From Apostichopus parvimensis (Eukaryota > Echinodermata > Holothuroidea > Aspidochirotida > Stichopodidae): a stretch of 30,766 nucleotides of DNA. The stretch is from the NCBI GenBank assembly GCA_000934455.1, contig KN883517.1, forward strand, positions 81,108 to 111,873. Reading direction: 5' to 3'. The notes beneath the pieces were generated by a model. The model worked only from the letters and a program-made list of their open reading frames with translations, did no database searches and was not told where the DNA came from. The position numbers and the translations under genes were made by a program. This document shows, piece by piece, positions 11,120 through 23,000 of this stretch. Numbering within the stretch: the stretch's first letter is position 1; every line of letters begins with the position of its first letter.

Positions 11120-13684
11120 TGAAATCTGCTCTTTTTATTAGTATTAATATTATTAGTTTTTACTCTGTAGTATTTTGTATTTTTTGTGCTAAAATTATCA
11201 GGTTCTAGGAATGGCTAGAAAAGATGGATTTGTTATTTTGTTGGTTTATGGCATAATTGGATGGTTGGTTCTTGTATGAAGCACATGTGTGCCTTACAGA
11301 ATTAAGTGGCTGAGGTTGAACATATTAGCTCTCTCTCTCTCAAAATCAAAATACTAAAAATCTCCCAATTTCTTTCCGGCAGTTTTGCATAGAACAATAC
11401 CAATCTACAGCTATTATTCCCTCTCATTAAAACAGACTTTTGTCGAATAAAAACGCTGTTAAGGTTTTCAAGTTTGGCAGATGACATCTAAGATTTATTT
11501 TTTAATCTTCTTTGTTTGCTACAAAACAGCTTGTCTGACTCTGGAAAATTTGGTTTCATTACTGTTCGTCTCGGTGGAACATGTGTTGTATGGCTTGACA
11601 CATGTGCGTGTACAAGTTATTTGGTCTTAATCTTACACTTGGGCACATCCGATGTTTGAATATATATGATACTTCTCATTCAGTCAATCATAAAACCCGC
11701 CAGGATGGGAATGGAATTGTTGGGCAGGAAAGCAAAGCAGAAAGATAACAGAGGATGGAGACATCCAATTCTCTTTTACTGAATCTTTTGAAACTGCAGG
11801 TAGTAAACCCTTGATTTACTATGAAATGGTGCTAGCTCTCATATTTTACCACACAATCTGTCTTTGTGTACATCGTATCTTTGCTAGGTTTGTCCACCAA
11901 TTTTGTGGTCAATTTTTCAAAATCCATCAATTCAGTTAGAATGGCCTCACGGCATTCTCTTATCACATAATTATGACATGATTTCCTGGGCCCCCCTCGT
12001 TCACCCTGGGGCTGTAAACCCCTACCCACCCACCATTTAACCCACCTCTTTGCAGGCCTGCTTTTCACGATGTTCTTGTGAACATTGTACATTTCATCTT
12101 GTACTGTGAAACAAACTTATTATTCCAGTTTACAGGGGCATGTCACACGTTTCAAGAGTTTGTATTGACCTCACACGGAATGTAGTCTTATCTATGCTTC
12201 ATGCAAAACTGTCTTGCTTTTGTCTTCTTTCTTGAAGGTAATGTTGGTTTTTAATTCTGAAATATTTGTTAAGAGCAAGTTCAAGCAACAGAGAATGAGT
12301 GTAAGGCATCCTCACTCAAAAACAGGTGTTTTTCTCACCCTCCCTCCCTCCTAACCCACCCCCTCCCACCCCCCTATGGATGCCTGCTTACTAAAACCAT
12401 GTTACTGAATTCCACACCCCCTATCTCTGTCTAAGTCCATGCTGACAACTGGATGTTAATTCTCTCTGTGCATAATAAAGATATTCATGCTTCCATATTG
12501 TACCCATCTTTATGTTTCCACACAATAGTCGGGGAAGAAGGACATCAGGAATGTTCCCATTGTGTAGACAACAAAGGCCATATTTGAAAGGCTCCTTAAA
12601 CCCAAAAATAATTCAATAATTTATTGACAAGTTTCATTATAATTTATACTCTTTCGTTAGTGGGATTAAGAAAAGCATCATTGTTTATGTTAACTTTGTT
12701 ACTGCTGTGTTGAAATATTTTTACCAAAAAACCCAATTCTATATCTGAGAATCATACACAACTTTTTTTTTGCTGGTATCAAAACAAATCTGGTCGATTT
12801 ATGTAACTGGTATACGTAACAACAGTGTGTATTTAAGTTACGTCATTAATTGCATGTTTCCCTCAAATCAAAGAGTTATAAAGCTCACACCATTCTGTAG
12901 GGTAGACAATGTGCAATGGTAGTTAGAGTTCTTCTTAGCTATTTCTTCTTACTTAGTATCTTATTTTTTTTTTTTAGTCTTTCAAATACATTGTTAGGAA
13001 ATTTCTTGTAAAAAGCTGAAACACTTGAAGCAAGAAGAGCATGACTGAAAACTTTTTTGTCTCTTTGGTCTTTTATTCTGTTGTTATACAATTTTTATTT
13101 TTCTTTACCTTTTGATTTCATTTACGATAAACATTTTACTCATAAATATGAACCTGAAAATATAAATATGAATCGGATCACGTCTGAGGTACATATCGTG
13201 TTTACGATATTATATGAATCGTGGGCAGCATTTACATATTTGCAGTTTGCATATTCATAACTCATACCACAAAGCAAACATTGCAGCCGTTATGCTGATA
13301 TTAAGTACATCAATGAAAGTCTTTGAGAGTATCTGTATGGTAAATGATTGCATTCCATCCTATGGAGAATGGTTTCACAAAGGAGAATGGTTTCCATTTG
13401 ACCAGTTCCCTGAATCACATGCAGGACACCATTGACTTATGTCTGTGCCCCCCCCCCGACCCCCTCCCCGACTGAGGTCAATCTATTTGCTATATTCTCC
13501 TGTTTTCGTGTTGGCCTTACTGATTCCATCTGTTTGAATACTCATAGTTTTAATAATCTGTTATCCCACATTGTCATTTTTAAAACAAATTTTGCCATCC
13601 AGAAGTGAAGGAGCAACTCTAGTGGGAGTACATTCACCAAAACACGTAAACTGTCCCACTGCGTGTCCATAATGTAAGTAATGC
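11120..13684. other. Intergenic DNA, no gene recognised
   Basis: AT-rich with C-rich patches (12340-12372, 13449-13465). I find no coding exon, RNA gene or clear transposon on either strand. It separates the 3' ends of two convergent genes. Confidence 0.5.
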
Positions 13685-13690
13685 TTTATT
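13685..13690 (-). terminator. Candidate poly(A) signal AATAAA of the RBR gene
   Basis: AATAAA on the minus strand, about 216 bp downstream of the TGA at 13906. It is the nearest canonical signal I saw after the stop. Cleavage is not demonstrated. Confidence 0.4.
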
Positions 13691-13905
13691 ATTCACTTTC
13701 AAAATTAAAACATAACATTTTATTTCTTGTTTGGTTGTAGCTGGACACTGGATCATTACCATGTCACTACCAATGGACACCTGTTCCTACAGTCCTGATC
13801 TTTAACGAAATCATTTTAGAACCTTCCCTTCCACTCCACAAGGAGTCCCAACATTCTCAATCAACCATTTCCGCCCGTCATATTTCATTGGTCCGATTCT
13901 TGATT

Positions 13906-14016
13906 TCACTTTAGTGTAACCACCAATCGATGAAGATTGTTCTTGCCAGAAGTCGTCAGATTGTCGAGTCGTTTGGAGACGGTCAGGACATCAAAGGTAG
14001 TCTTCTGCTCCAGGAT
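13906..14016 (-). CDS. RBR gene, terminal coding exon
   Basis: A 111-bp exon after acceptor tgatctaatcag, phase 0, encoding 36 residues ([20 protein letters not shown]...) and a TGA. It continues the helical C-terminal region of the preceding exon without a frame break. It supplies the natural stop for transcripts that splice past the RING2 exons. Confidence 0.75.
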   Translation of the reverse strand: MLEQKTTFDVLTVSKRLDNLTTSGKNNLHRLVVTLK

Positions 14017-17000
14017 CTGATTAGATCAAAAAATAAATAAATTAATATCTGGGGGGAGTGTTCTTATAGTAACATATGATTACATCATAATTATTTCAAA
14101 GAAAAGAATTGTTAGTTATGCTTTATTTATTCTATATATTATTGCTCACGAGGATTGAAACGGTCGGTGTACGATCTAAAAGGAGAGTTGTTTCGTGAAT
14201 TTGACGTGATACCTGACTTAATTCAAGATTCTATCTAGAATAACCTGCACGGCAATTTTTCTTTAATGTGCCCAATTCGACATCTTCCCCTCTTAGTGCT
14301 GAGCAGGAAATTTGTGACAAAAATTTACTCTGCCATATCCAGACTGACTGAAATTCTATGTCAACTTATGCAAATCTAACCCCAATGTATACTTATTTCA
14401 GAAGTTGAGTTTAAAAAAAAAAAAATTTTTAAAGTTTTTTATTAACTGTATTGAGTAGGCAGCCCTGCAATAACTTATTGCCTTTATGCATATGATCCTC
14501 CCCCCTTCAATAATCAAAAGGTCCAAACATGCTTACAAAAAAAGACTGTATTTTTATTTTTCCATTCATTCTACCTAGTCCTGATGTAACCAGGGAAGGA
14601 AGAGGTGCGGGAGAGGGACAATATTTTCCTTGGATTCATCGGTCTATTGTCGTCATGGGTGGTGTCGACTGCTAGCTCAACCCCCCCCCTTGCCCCTCCC
14701 ACAAGGCATGCATGAGTGAAAGAGTCACTGCTTTCTGGTGAGTCTTAGCATCTTCATATAAACAGATGGGTACTGTCATGACAATTTCAAAACAGTCATT
14801 GTTTTTTAAACATACCCGATGTATTTGGTCAGAGAGGTAGGACAGCCTGTCTTTGATTTCGTTGACCAATTGTCTCTTGCCGAGATTGAGAACACTCCTA
14901 CTGGTGAGATAAATTTCTAAATGTTCCAGTACAAACTCAACCTGAAAGAAAACAAACAAAAAGAGCAGATGGTTATAGGAACAAGTGAGAAATAAGGTGA
15001 GTGCTAATTTAGCTATGGCCCCGTTAACTCTCAACTGAAATAAACTCATCTTGCCACAAATTGTGTTTTAATCCTTCTTTCATTTTTGCTTCCAGGCATT
15101 CATATTCAACTCACCTCGCTACAAAAGTTTTGAGCATCTTGAAGAACCCGGGAGAGGTAACCTACAGCACTGGTGTCAGGGAGGACCACTGCATCACCTT
15201 TGACCCTTTGTGAGGGAATCTGTCGACATGCTACCTCTGCTGATCCTCGTACAGCTGTAAGCTGCGAAATACATGGAAAGAAGATTGATTTTATTTTTAA
15301 GGAGATACTTGTAATTTGTTACTGAAGATTATAGCCGATAACCTATAGCCCATGCAAACTTATTACTTGATTTGCCAAAAGTTTGTCACTTCGGTATGAT
15401 AAACCAGTGCAGCGTTACGTAACTAATAATATGACAAAACCTTTCCTCGTCCCTCAAAATGGCAACTGGTAGAAAGGTCAAAGACTTGATTCGGTTAATG
15501 CAAAATTAGGCTAAAGCTTTCTAACTTACGGAGCAACCAAGCGAATAGCAGGAAGCCACCGCCAAATAACAAGATCAGAAAGTAAAGGGCAAGAAAAACC
15601 AAAGACAAATATGATACAGAATAAAAAATAGAATAAACATATATATCTATATCTATATATTCTCACCAGTCTTGAAATAAGGTTATTAGCTTGCATCTGT
15701 CGGGCTCTGTTGGCAGATCGGTGATGTCGGCTGCGATGGAAAACTGCTCTTTCATAATTGCTTTTAGGAATGATGACATCGACAAGTTCTACTTGCTGCA
15801 AGTGGTGAAGGGAGGGGGAAAAAAATTAATAAATAAAGTTAATAAAAAAAAAATTAAAATTAAAAATTAAAATAAAAAATATTCTCCATCAAGTCACACA
15901 TGAAAGGTAGAATATGGAGCAGAAAATATGATTGGTTAATTAAAGGACCATGAAGGTGACAGATATTAAGATAAACAATCTATTCATGTACCATGTAGCG
16001 CTGTAGCTGATGTTTGCATGTTACCTCAGGTGGGTTACAAAGACTCCCACCATGTAGCCTCAGTTTTTCCTTTAAAAATGGTACTTCTAAAGAATAGTAA
16101 GCCGAGATAGAGAGAGTCTAGATACTAATACAACTAAACATGCTGTTCCACTGCCAACCATGCGATTCATGACTATGGCATGGTGTACTTTTAACTCTGT
16201 AAAATGCACACTGCACACATCTCAAAAGTTTCATTGACATTTAGGATCCTCTCGCACAAAAATTAGGTACTAGTGAACTTCGGTAATGAGTCCTGGATTT
16301 CACCTGGAGTACAAGCAAACATCACACCGGTTAAAGAAAACCTAACCCCCACCCCCGCAAATGTGATTGTCTCAAATGTGAATTGCTTTTTGTGTTTGTT
16401 GCATTTCTTAACTTCTTTAAATTCCATCAGGAGTAATATTCCAAACTCTTTCGTTATTGACGGCAGCAGTTTTACTCACAGTTGAAGACATGGTGTTTTC
16501 TTTTCTACAGTTGTAAGTGTGGTTTAGCCATTCGTTACCGCAGGACCAACAGAAAGAAAACGAGCAACGGCAAACCATGTGGGCGCAACCACCGTTCTTC
16601 GTTACTGGATACTGACACGCGGGGCACCTCTTGACGTTAATATGCTTAATCTTACCCATCTTGAGAATTCCGACTAGAGGAAAAAAGTTGACAAAAGTGA
16701 AATCAACAAATTTTAAGTAACGATGCAAAGTAGAAAAGGGCTGCGATGGTGGAAGGTATAGGTTTGCGGTGGGGGGGATGACATACACCTGCTGCTGTGT
16801 TTAACTTGTTTCCAAGATAAATCTTTGTCACCTTGATATTATACCTACTTAATAAGAAGGAAAATCGAAATTACTATCACAAATTTTGTGGCTGTTTTCA
16901 AAGGGAATGAAGTTATTATACTTTATTTTATCGTTTCTATATTTTCTGTATTTTTTTCGTTTTCACTCTTTATGAATGGTGTTCTACTAGAATAGATTTC

Positions 17001-20000
17001 AAACTAGTGACCTCACAGTTACAAGCCCTGTGCTCTACCAGCCCTGAGCTTTCTAGCCCGTAGTTGGTGGTGTACTCTGTCCACCCAATCCTTTGCTGGT
17101 GCCGGCAGCAAATTTCCTAGTCGATTCCCTATCGTTCAATTATGTATCATTATGAGTCTTAAAGATCTCGAAATTTCCCGACCAATTTTTTTCCCCAATA
17201 ATACTCTGTTCCATGCCATATATGGAAAAATCACATTCAACTTTACCTCCATCTTTATGCTTCTCTTTGTACTTTTCATTTTGTTCACAGGTCGAGGGCC
17301 AGTGTACCTTTCCTTTACAGTTGCTACACCACACGCCTCCACAGGCACAGAAGAGGCCCGTGTTGCTCTGTATTGCACCCTCTGTATCCCTCGGTAGCAG
17401 ATGGCCACACCCTTCCTTGGGGCATCGTTCCAACCTCTGTGACACCCTGAGCACCTCGAGTTGCTGCTCCTTGTATTGTAGGAAGGAAGAATGGGGTACG
17501 AAGCTGGCCAGTGTTATCTCATCCACCCGTGACTTGCAGTTATATGCCTTTGATTGAAAAAAAAGAGAGAAAAATAAACCTTGATCCACAAGTTACTGTG
17601 CACTTGGTTACAAGAAGAATGAGGTATGAAGCTGGCCAGTGTTACCTCATTGATTGAAGAAAAAAAGAACATAAAAATCTAGATCCACAAAAGTAACGGT
17701 GCACTTGGGTGTTGCGTTACTGCACAATCCACGTTTTGGCGATTGCCTGTCAACACTTCTTGACATCTGACCTCATCTGACCTCATTCTTATATCTTCTG
17801 AGGTGGTATCTATGAACTCAACAGCAAATGATATTACTATCTAGTTTGATATCGAGGCCCAAGTTTCCTTCTCGGAATATCAGGATATGCTAGCGATAAT
17901 CACATTATCATAATCATTATCATTATCATATCATTATTAAAATTATCAACATTATCATAATCGTTATCATGTCATCATCATAATCATATCATTATCATAA
18001 TCACATTATCAACATTATCATAATCATTATCATATCATCATTATAATCATCATGATATCATTATTATAATCACATTATCAACAGACCAATGAAGTAGCAA
18101 AGAGGCCAGTAAATGAAACGATATAGGGTGCAAGAACTCGGATCACTTTTTACTGTGATATCATTGACCTTCCACTCTCTAAACAGATGCTTTTGAGATA
18201 TTGTGCAAGAAATGCTCGTAAGAAGTTTGTCATAGCTTTGATTTGCAGACGCATGACATCATCGAATACTCACCGGACAAGTCAGTCTGGTTTGCCCGTG
18301 ACTGATTGCAGTTCTCAGATAGTTCTGCCAACAGTCGTCACAAAACCAATGCCGGCAGTCAGTAAGTGATGTGGTTCCCATGGAGACACCGTCTGGTCCT
18401 ATCAGGTCACTCTCCAGACAGATCTCACAATCTGTTACGATATCACCGAGCCTCTGCAGAAAATGTTCCTCCAGAATGGTATCACCATGGCAACCATCTT
18501 CTGTTTCCAACTAATAGGAATAAAATGAGAATTTACTTGTACAAATACATCACCAAGGGAATTACAACTGAGAATGTACTTAAGACAACCATTGAATCAT
18601 TGATTAAGGCTGAAAGCTTTAACTTTCAACAATTTCTTTGCATTGGTCATTTCTATATTTATATTTGTTTGCATTATCACAAAGAACCACTGCAAAATTG
18701 ACTTGCTAAGGTAAAACAAAACAATGTGAACATGAAAAAACTCTCAGTTCCTTGTATATAATTATCCCAGCCAGTTTTCTGTTCTTGTTTTTACTAAATA
18801 TAGAAACTAATTTCTGGTGTATAGACCTTCAAGTCCCAAAGACCTAGAAGTTATCTTACGTGTTCTACTAACCTCAATTGCTCAACTACAAACCTCTCTT
18901 TTTAGAAAATACCTTGTAGAAATGAAGATTCGTCAGACGACAAAGTGACTCAACCAAGACTTTTTCTTTAATCAATAAATTATTAATCAATAAATTATCA
19001 AATTGGTTTATCCACCAAAAAAGCTCATCTCTCCATCTTTCTCCATCAAGTCAAACATGAAAGGTAGAATATGGAGCAGAAAATATGATTGGTTAATTAA
19101 AGGAGCATGAAGGTGATTGATATTATGATTACGATCTATTCATGTACCATGTATTGCTGTAGCTGATGTTTGCATGCTACCTCAGATGGATCACACCCAC
19201 TCCCAACCTGTAGCCTCAGTTTTTCCTTTAAAAATGATACTTCTAAAGAATAGTAAGCCGAGATAGAGAGAGTCTAGGTACTAATACAACCAAACAAGCT
19301 GTTCCACTGCCAACCATGCGATTCATGACTATGGCATGGTGTTCTTTTAACCCTGTAAAATACACACTGCACACATCTCAAAACAAAAGGTTCATAGACA
19401 TTTAGTATCCCTCACGCACAAAAAATTAGGTTCTAATGAACTTCGGTAATGAGTACTGGATTTCACCTCGAGTACAAGCGAACATCACACCGGTTAAAAC
19501 AAAAACCCAACCCCCACCCACCCCCCACCCAAGAAATGTGGTTGTCTCAAATGTAAATTGCTTTTTGGGTTTGTAGCATTTCTTAAAATTCTTTAAATTC
19601 CATCAGGAGTAATATTCCAAACTCTTTCGTTATTGACGGCAGCAGTTTTACTCACAGTTGAAGACATGGTGTTTTCTTTCCTACAGTTGTAAGTGTGGTT
19701 TAGCCATTCGTTACCGCAGGACCAACAGAAAGAAAACGAGCAACGGCAAACCATGTGGGCGCAACCACCGTTCTTCGTTACTGGATACTGACACGCGGGG
19801 CACCTCTTGACGTTAATATGCTTAATCTTACCCATCTTGAGAATTCCGACTAGAGGAAAAAAGTTGACAAAAGTCAAATCAACAAATTTTAAGTAACGAT
19901 GCAAAGTAGAAAAGGGCTGCGATGGTGGAAGGTATAGGTTTGCGGTGGGGGTGGATGACATACACCATACACCTGCTGCTGTGTTTAACTTGTTTCCAAG

Positions 20001-23000
20001 ATAAATCTTTGTCACCTTGATATTATACCTACTTAATAAGAAGGAAAATCGAAATTACTATCACAAATTTTGTGGCTGTTTTCAAAGGGAATGAAGTTAT
20101 TATACTTTATTTTATCGTTTTTATATTTTCTGTATTTTTTTCGTTTTCACTCTTTATGAATGGTGTTCTACTAGAATAGATTTCAAACTAGTGACCTCAC
20201 AGTTACAAGCCCTGTGCTCTACCAGCCCTGAGCTTTCTAGCCCGTAGTTGGTGGTGTACTCTGTCCACCCAATCCTTTGCTGGTGCTGGCAGCAAATTTC
20301 CTAGTCGATTCCCTATCGTTCAATTATGTATCATTATGAGTCTTAAAGATCTCGAAATTTCCCGACCAATTTTTTTCCCCAATAATACTCTGTTCCATGC
20401 CATATATGAAAAAATCACATTCAACTTTACCTCCATCTTTATGCTTCTCTTTGTACTTTTCATTTTGTTCACAGGTCGAGGGCCAGTGTACCTTTCCTTT
20501 ACAGTTGCTACACCACACGCCTCCACAGGCACAGAAGAGGCCCGTGTTGCTCTGCATTGCACCCTCTGTGTCCCTCGGTAGCAGATGGCCACACCCTTCC
20601 TTGGGGCATCGTTCCAACCTCTGTGACACCCTGAGCACCTCGAGTTGCTGCTCCTTGTATTGTAGGAAGGAAGAATGGGGTACGAAGCTGGCCAGTGTTA
20701 TCTCATCTACCCGTGACTTGCAGTTATATGCCTTTGATTGAAAAAAGAAAGAAATATAAGCCTTAATCCACAAGTTACAGTGCACTTGGGTGTTGCATTA
20801 CTGCACAATCCACGTTTTGGCGATTGCCTGTCAACACATCTTGACGTCTAACCTCATCTGAGCTAATTCTAATATCTTCTGAGGTGGTTTCTATGAACTC
20901 AACAGCAAATGATATTACTATCTAGTTTGATATCGATGCCCAAGTTTCCTTCTCGGAATATCAGGATATGCTAACGATAATCGCATTATCAACATTTATC
21001 ATAATAATCTTATCATTATCAACATTATCTTAATCATCATATCATCATCATATTAATTATCATAATCTCATTATCAACATGAAACGATATATATATGCTA
21101 TATATATGTTAAACATCTGGGAAAGTGTTTACAGTTTAAACCCTGACCTTCCACTCTCTAAACAGATGCTTTTGAGGTATTGTGCAAGAAATGCTCCTAA
21201 GGAGTTTTTCGTAGCTTTGATTTGCAGACGCATGACATCATCGAATACTCACCGGACAAGTCAGTCTGGTTTGCCCGTGACTGATTGCAGTTCTCAGATA
21301 GTTCTGCCAACAGTCGTCACAAAACCAATGCCGGCAGTCAGTAAGTGATGTGGTTCCCATGGAGACACCGTCTGATCCTATCAGGTCACTCTCCAGACAG
21401 ATCTCACAATCTGTTACGATATTGCCGAGCCTTTGCAGAAAGTGTTCCTCCAGAATGGTATCACCATGGCAACCATCTTCTGTTTCCAACTAATAGGAAT
21501 AAAATGAGAGTTACTTGTACAATACAATACATCACAGAGGGCAGTATAATCTGAGAATGTACTTAAGACAACCATTGAATCATTGATTAAGGCTGAAAGC
21601 TTTAACTTTCAACAATTTCTTTGCATTGGTCATTTCTATATTTATATTCATTTGCATTATCACAAAGAACCACTGCACAATTGACTTGCTAAGGTAAAAC
21701 AAAACAATGTGAACATGAAAAAACTCTCAGTTCCTTGTATATAATTATCCCAGCCAGTTTTCTGTTCTTGTTTTTACTAAATATAGAAACTAATTTCTGG
21801 TGTATAGACCTTCAAAGTCCCAAAGACCTAGAAGTTATCTTACGTGTTCTACTAACCTCAATTGCCCAACTACAAACCTCTCTTTTTAGAAGATACCTTG
21901 TAGAAATGAAGATTCGTCAGACGACAAAGTGACTCAACCAAGACTTTTTCTTTAATCAATAAATTATTAATCAATAAATTATCAAATTGGTTTATCCACC
22001 AAAAAAGCTCATCTCTCCATCTATTTGTAACATCTGAACTTTCTGTATCTCTGGTCAGTTTGCATCTAACAATTAACATCCTACTGACATAAAAATCGAT
22101 AAAGTCGTTTTATATTAACACATGCTTCCCTGGGTTAGTTTTTCACATGATATTTAAATAACCTCAAGGGATTAGCAATTCGTACTAAAGGGATTAGCTA
22201 TCTGTAATAAAGTGTTCGTAAGACATCCTACCTGATTGACGAGTTGAATAGGGGTCTTTGTTTCTTGCTTGGAGTTCCATTCCCACAATCCACTCAAAAC
22301 ATCCAACTTAACTTCCGGTTTACCTCGAGGAAGTGACGTTGAGGTAAAGAATCTGTTGACAAAACGAAATAATGAGTAAGGTTTCAAAGACTTATTCTTA
22401 TACTTAAATTGTTTCATAAAATTAAGGTCTGATGATCTGATGTCCCCACTTTTGATCTGAAAAGGTGAGTAGAAAATACTACTATTACTATTGTTTGGTA
22501 CAAACTTTGCCAAGGAATGATTTTCAGGTAATTTTGGGATAAGTTTGGGATCTACAACTGTAATGACATTTGTGCTATCTGATACAGGATTACCAGTCAC
22601 AATCATTGTGTATAGATGGAAGGGGGGCATGGTAGGGGGGTAAAACTTGACATGCAGTGAGGAGTAACATTCACCCTCCTCCCATGGATGGACAATCTAA
22701 TGTATGGTACGTACCTGTCCAGGGGTAGTTTATCAACATGTTCCTTGAGAATCTCCATCACTCGTTTCATGTTACAGACGTTCAGATGGTTAAAATTTTC
22801 CTGGGTTTCTACTGCTGTTTTCACGTCACGAGGAAATCCTACCAAGGTAAACCTGTAATACAAACATGAACTATCTTAAAAAAGTGTCCGTAGCATTACA
22901 ACCAATCAAAGAGAACTACCATAATTTGCAACATTCCGGAAAAAAGAAGGGAAAGAAACTTCACAGTATTTGTTAACTGTACAGCATTTCCATAGTTGCT

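Larger units (their letters stand above)
15881..19037 (-). repeat. Tandem duplication unit A (downstream copy of the RBR module)
   Basis: About 3.16 kb, closely matching unit B (19041-22021) through exons and introns. It starts at the CTCCATCAAGT sequence near 15884 and ends at the CTCCATC at 19031-19037. It carries complete RING2, IBR and RING1 exons. It differs from unit B by substitutions, a longer ATTATC microsatellite and a unit A-specific insertion of about 100 bp at 17608-17708. Confidence 0.9.
19041..22021 (-). repeat. Tandem duplication unit B (upstream copy of the RBR module)
   Basis: About 2.98 kb, head-to-tail with unit A and in the same orientation. It carries intact RING1, IBR and RING2 exons with splice sites identical to those of unit A, and ends at the CTCCATC at 22015-22021, after which the sequence becomes unique. 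Confidence 0.9.

Noticed and set aside
10714-11208. 164-codon open frame across the N gap
   Set aside because: Most of it is unsequenced N.
17152-17557. Plus-strand open frames over the IBR exons (also 20336-20741)
   Set aside because: Antisense shadows of the IBR exons; the minus-strand frame has the zinc-ligand pattern and splice sites.
17895-18082. Regular short repeats that might suggest a CRISPR-like array
   Set aside because: Repeats are degenerate ATTATC/ATC simple sequence with no spacers, in a eukaryotic intron.
15881-22021. Two separate neighbouring RBR genes
   Set aside because: Only one set of N-terminal and C-terminal exons exists, the inter-module intron is built of the two flanking intron halves, and all phases fit one gene. 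Independent transcripts are not fully excluded.
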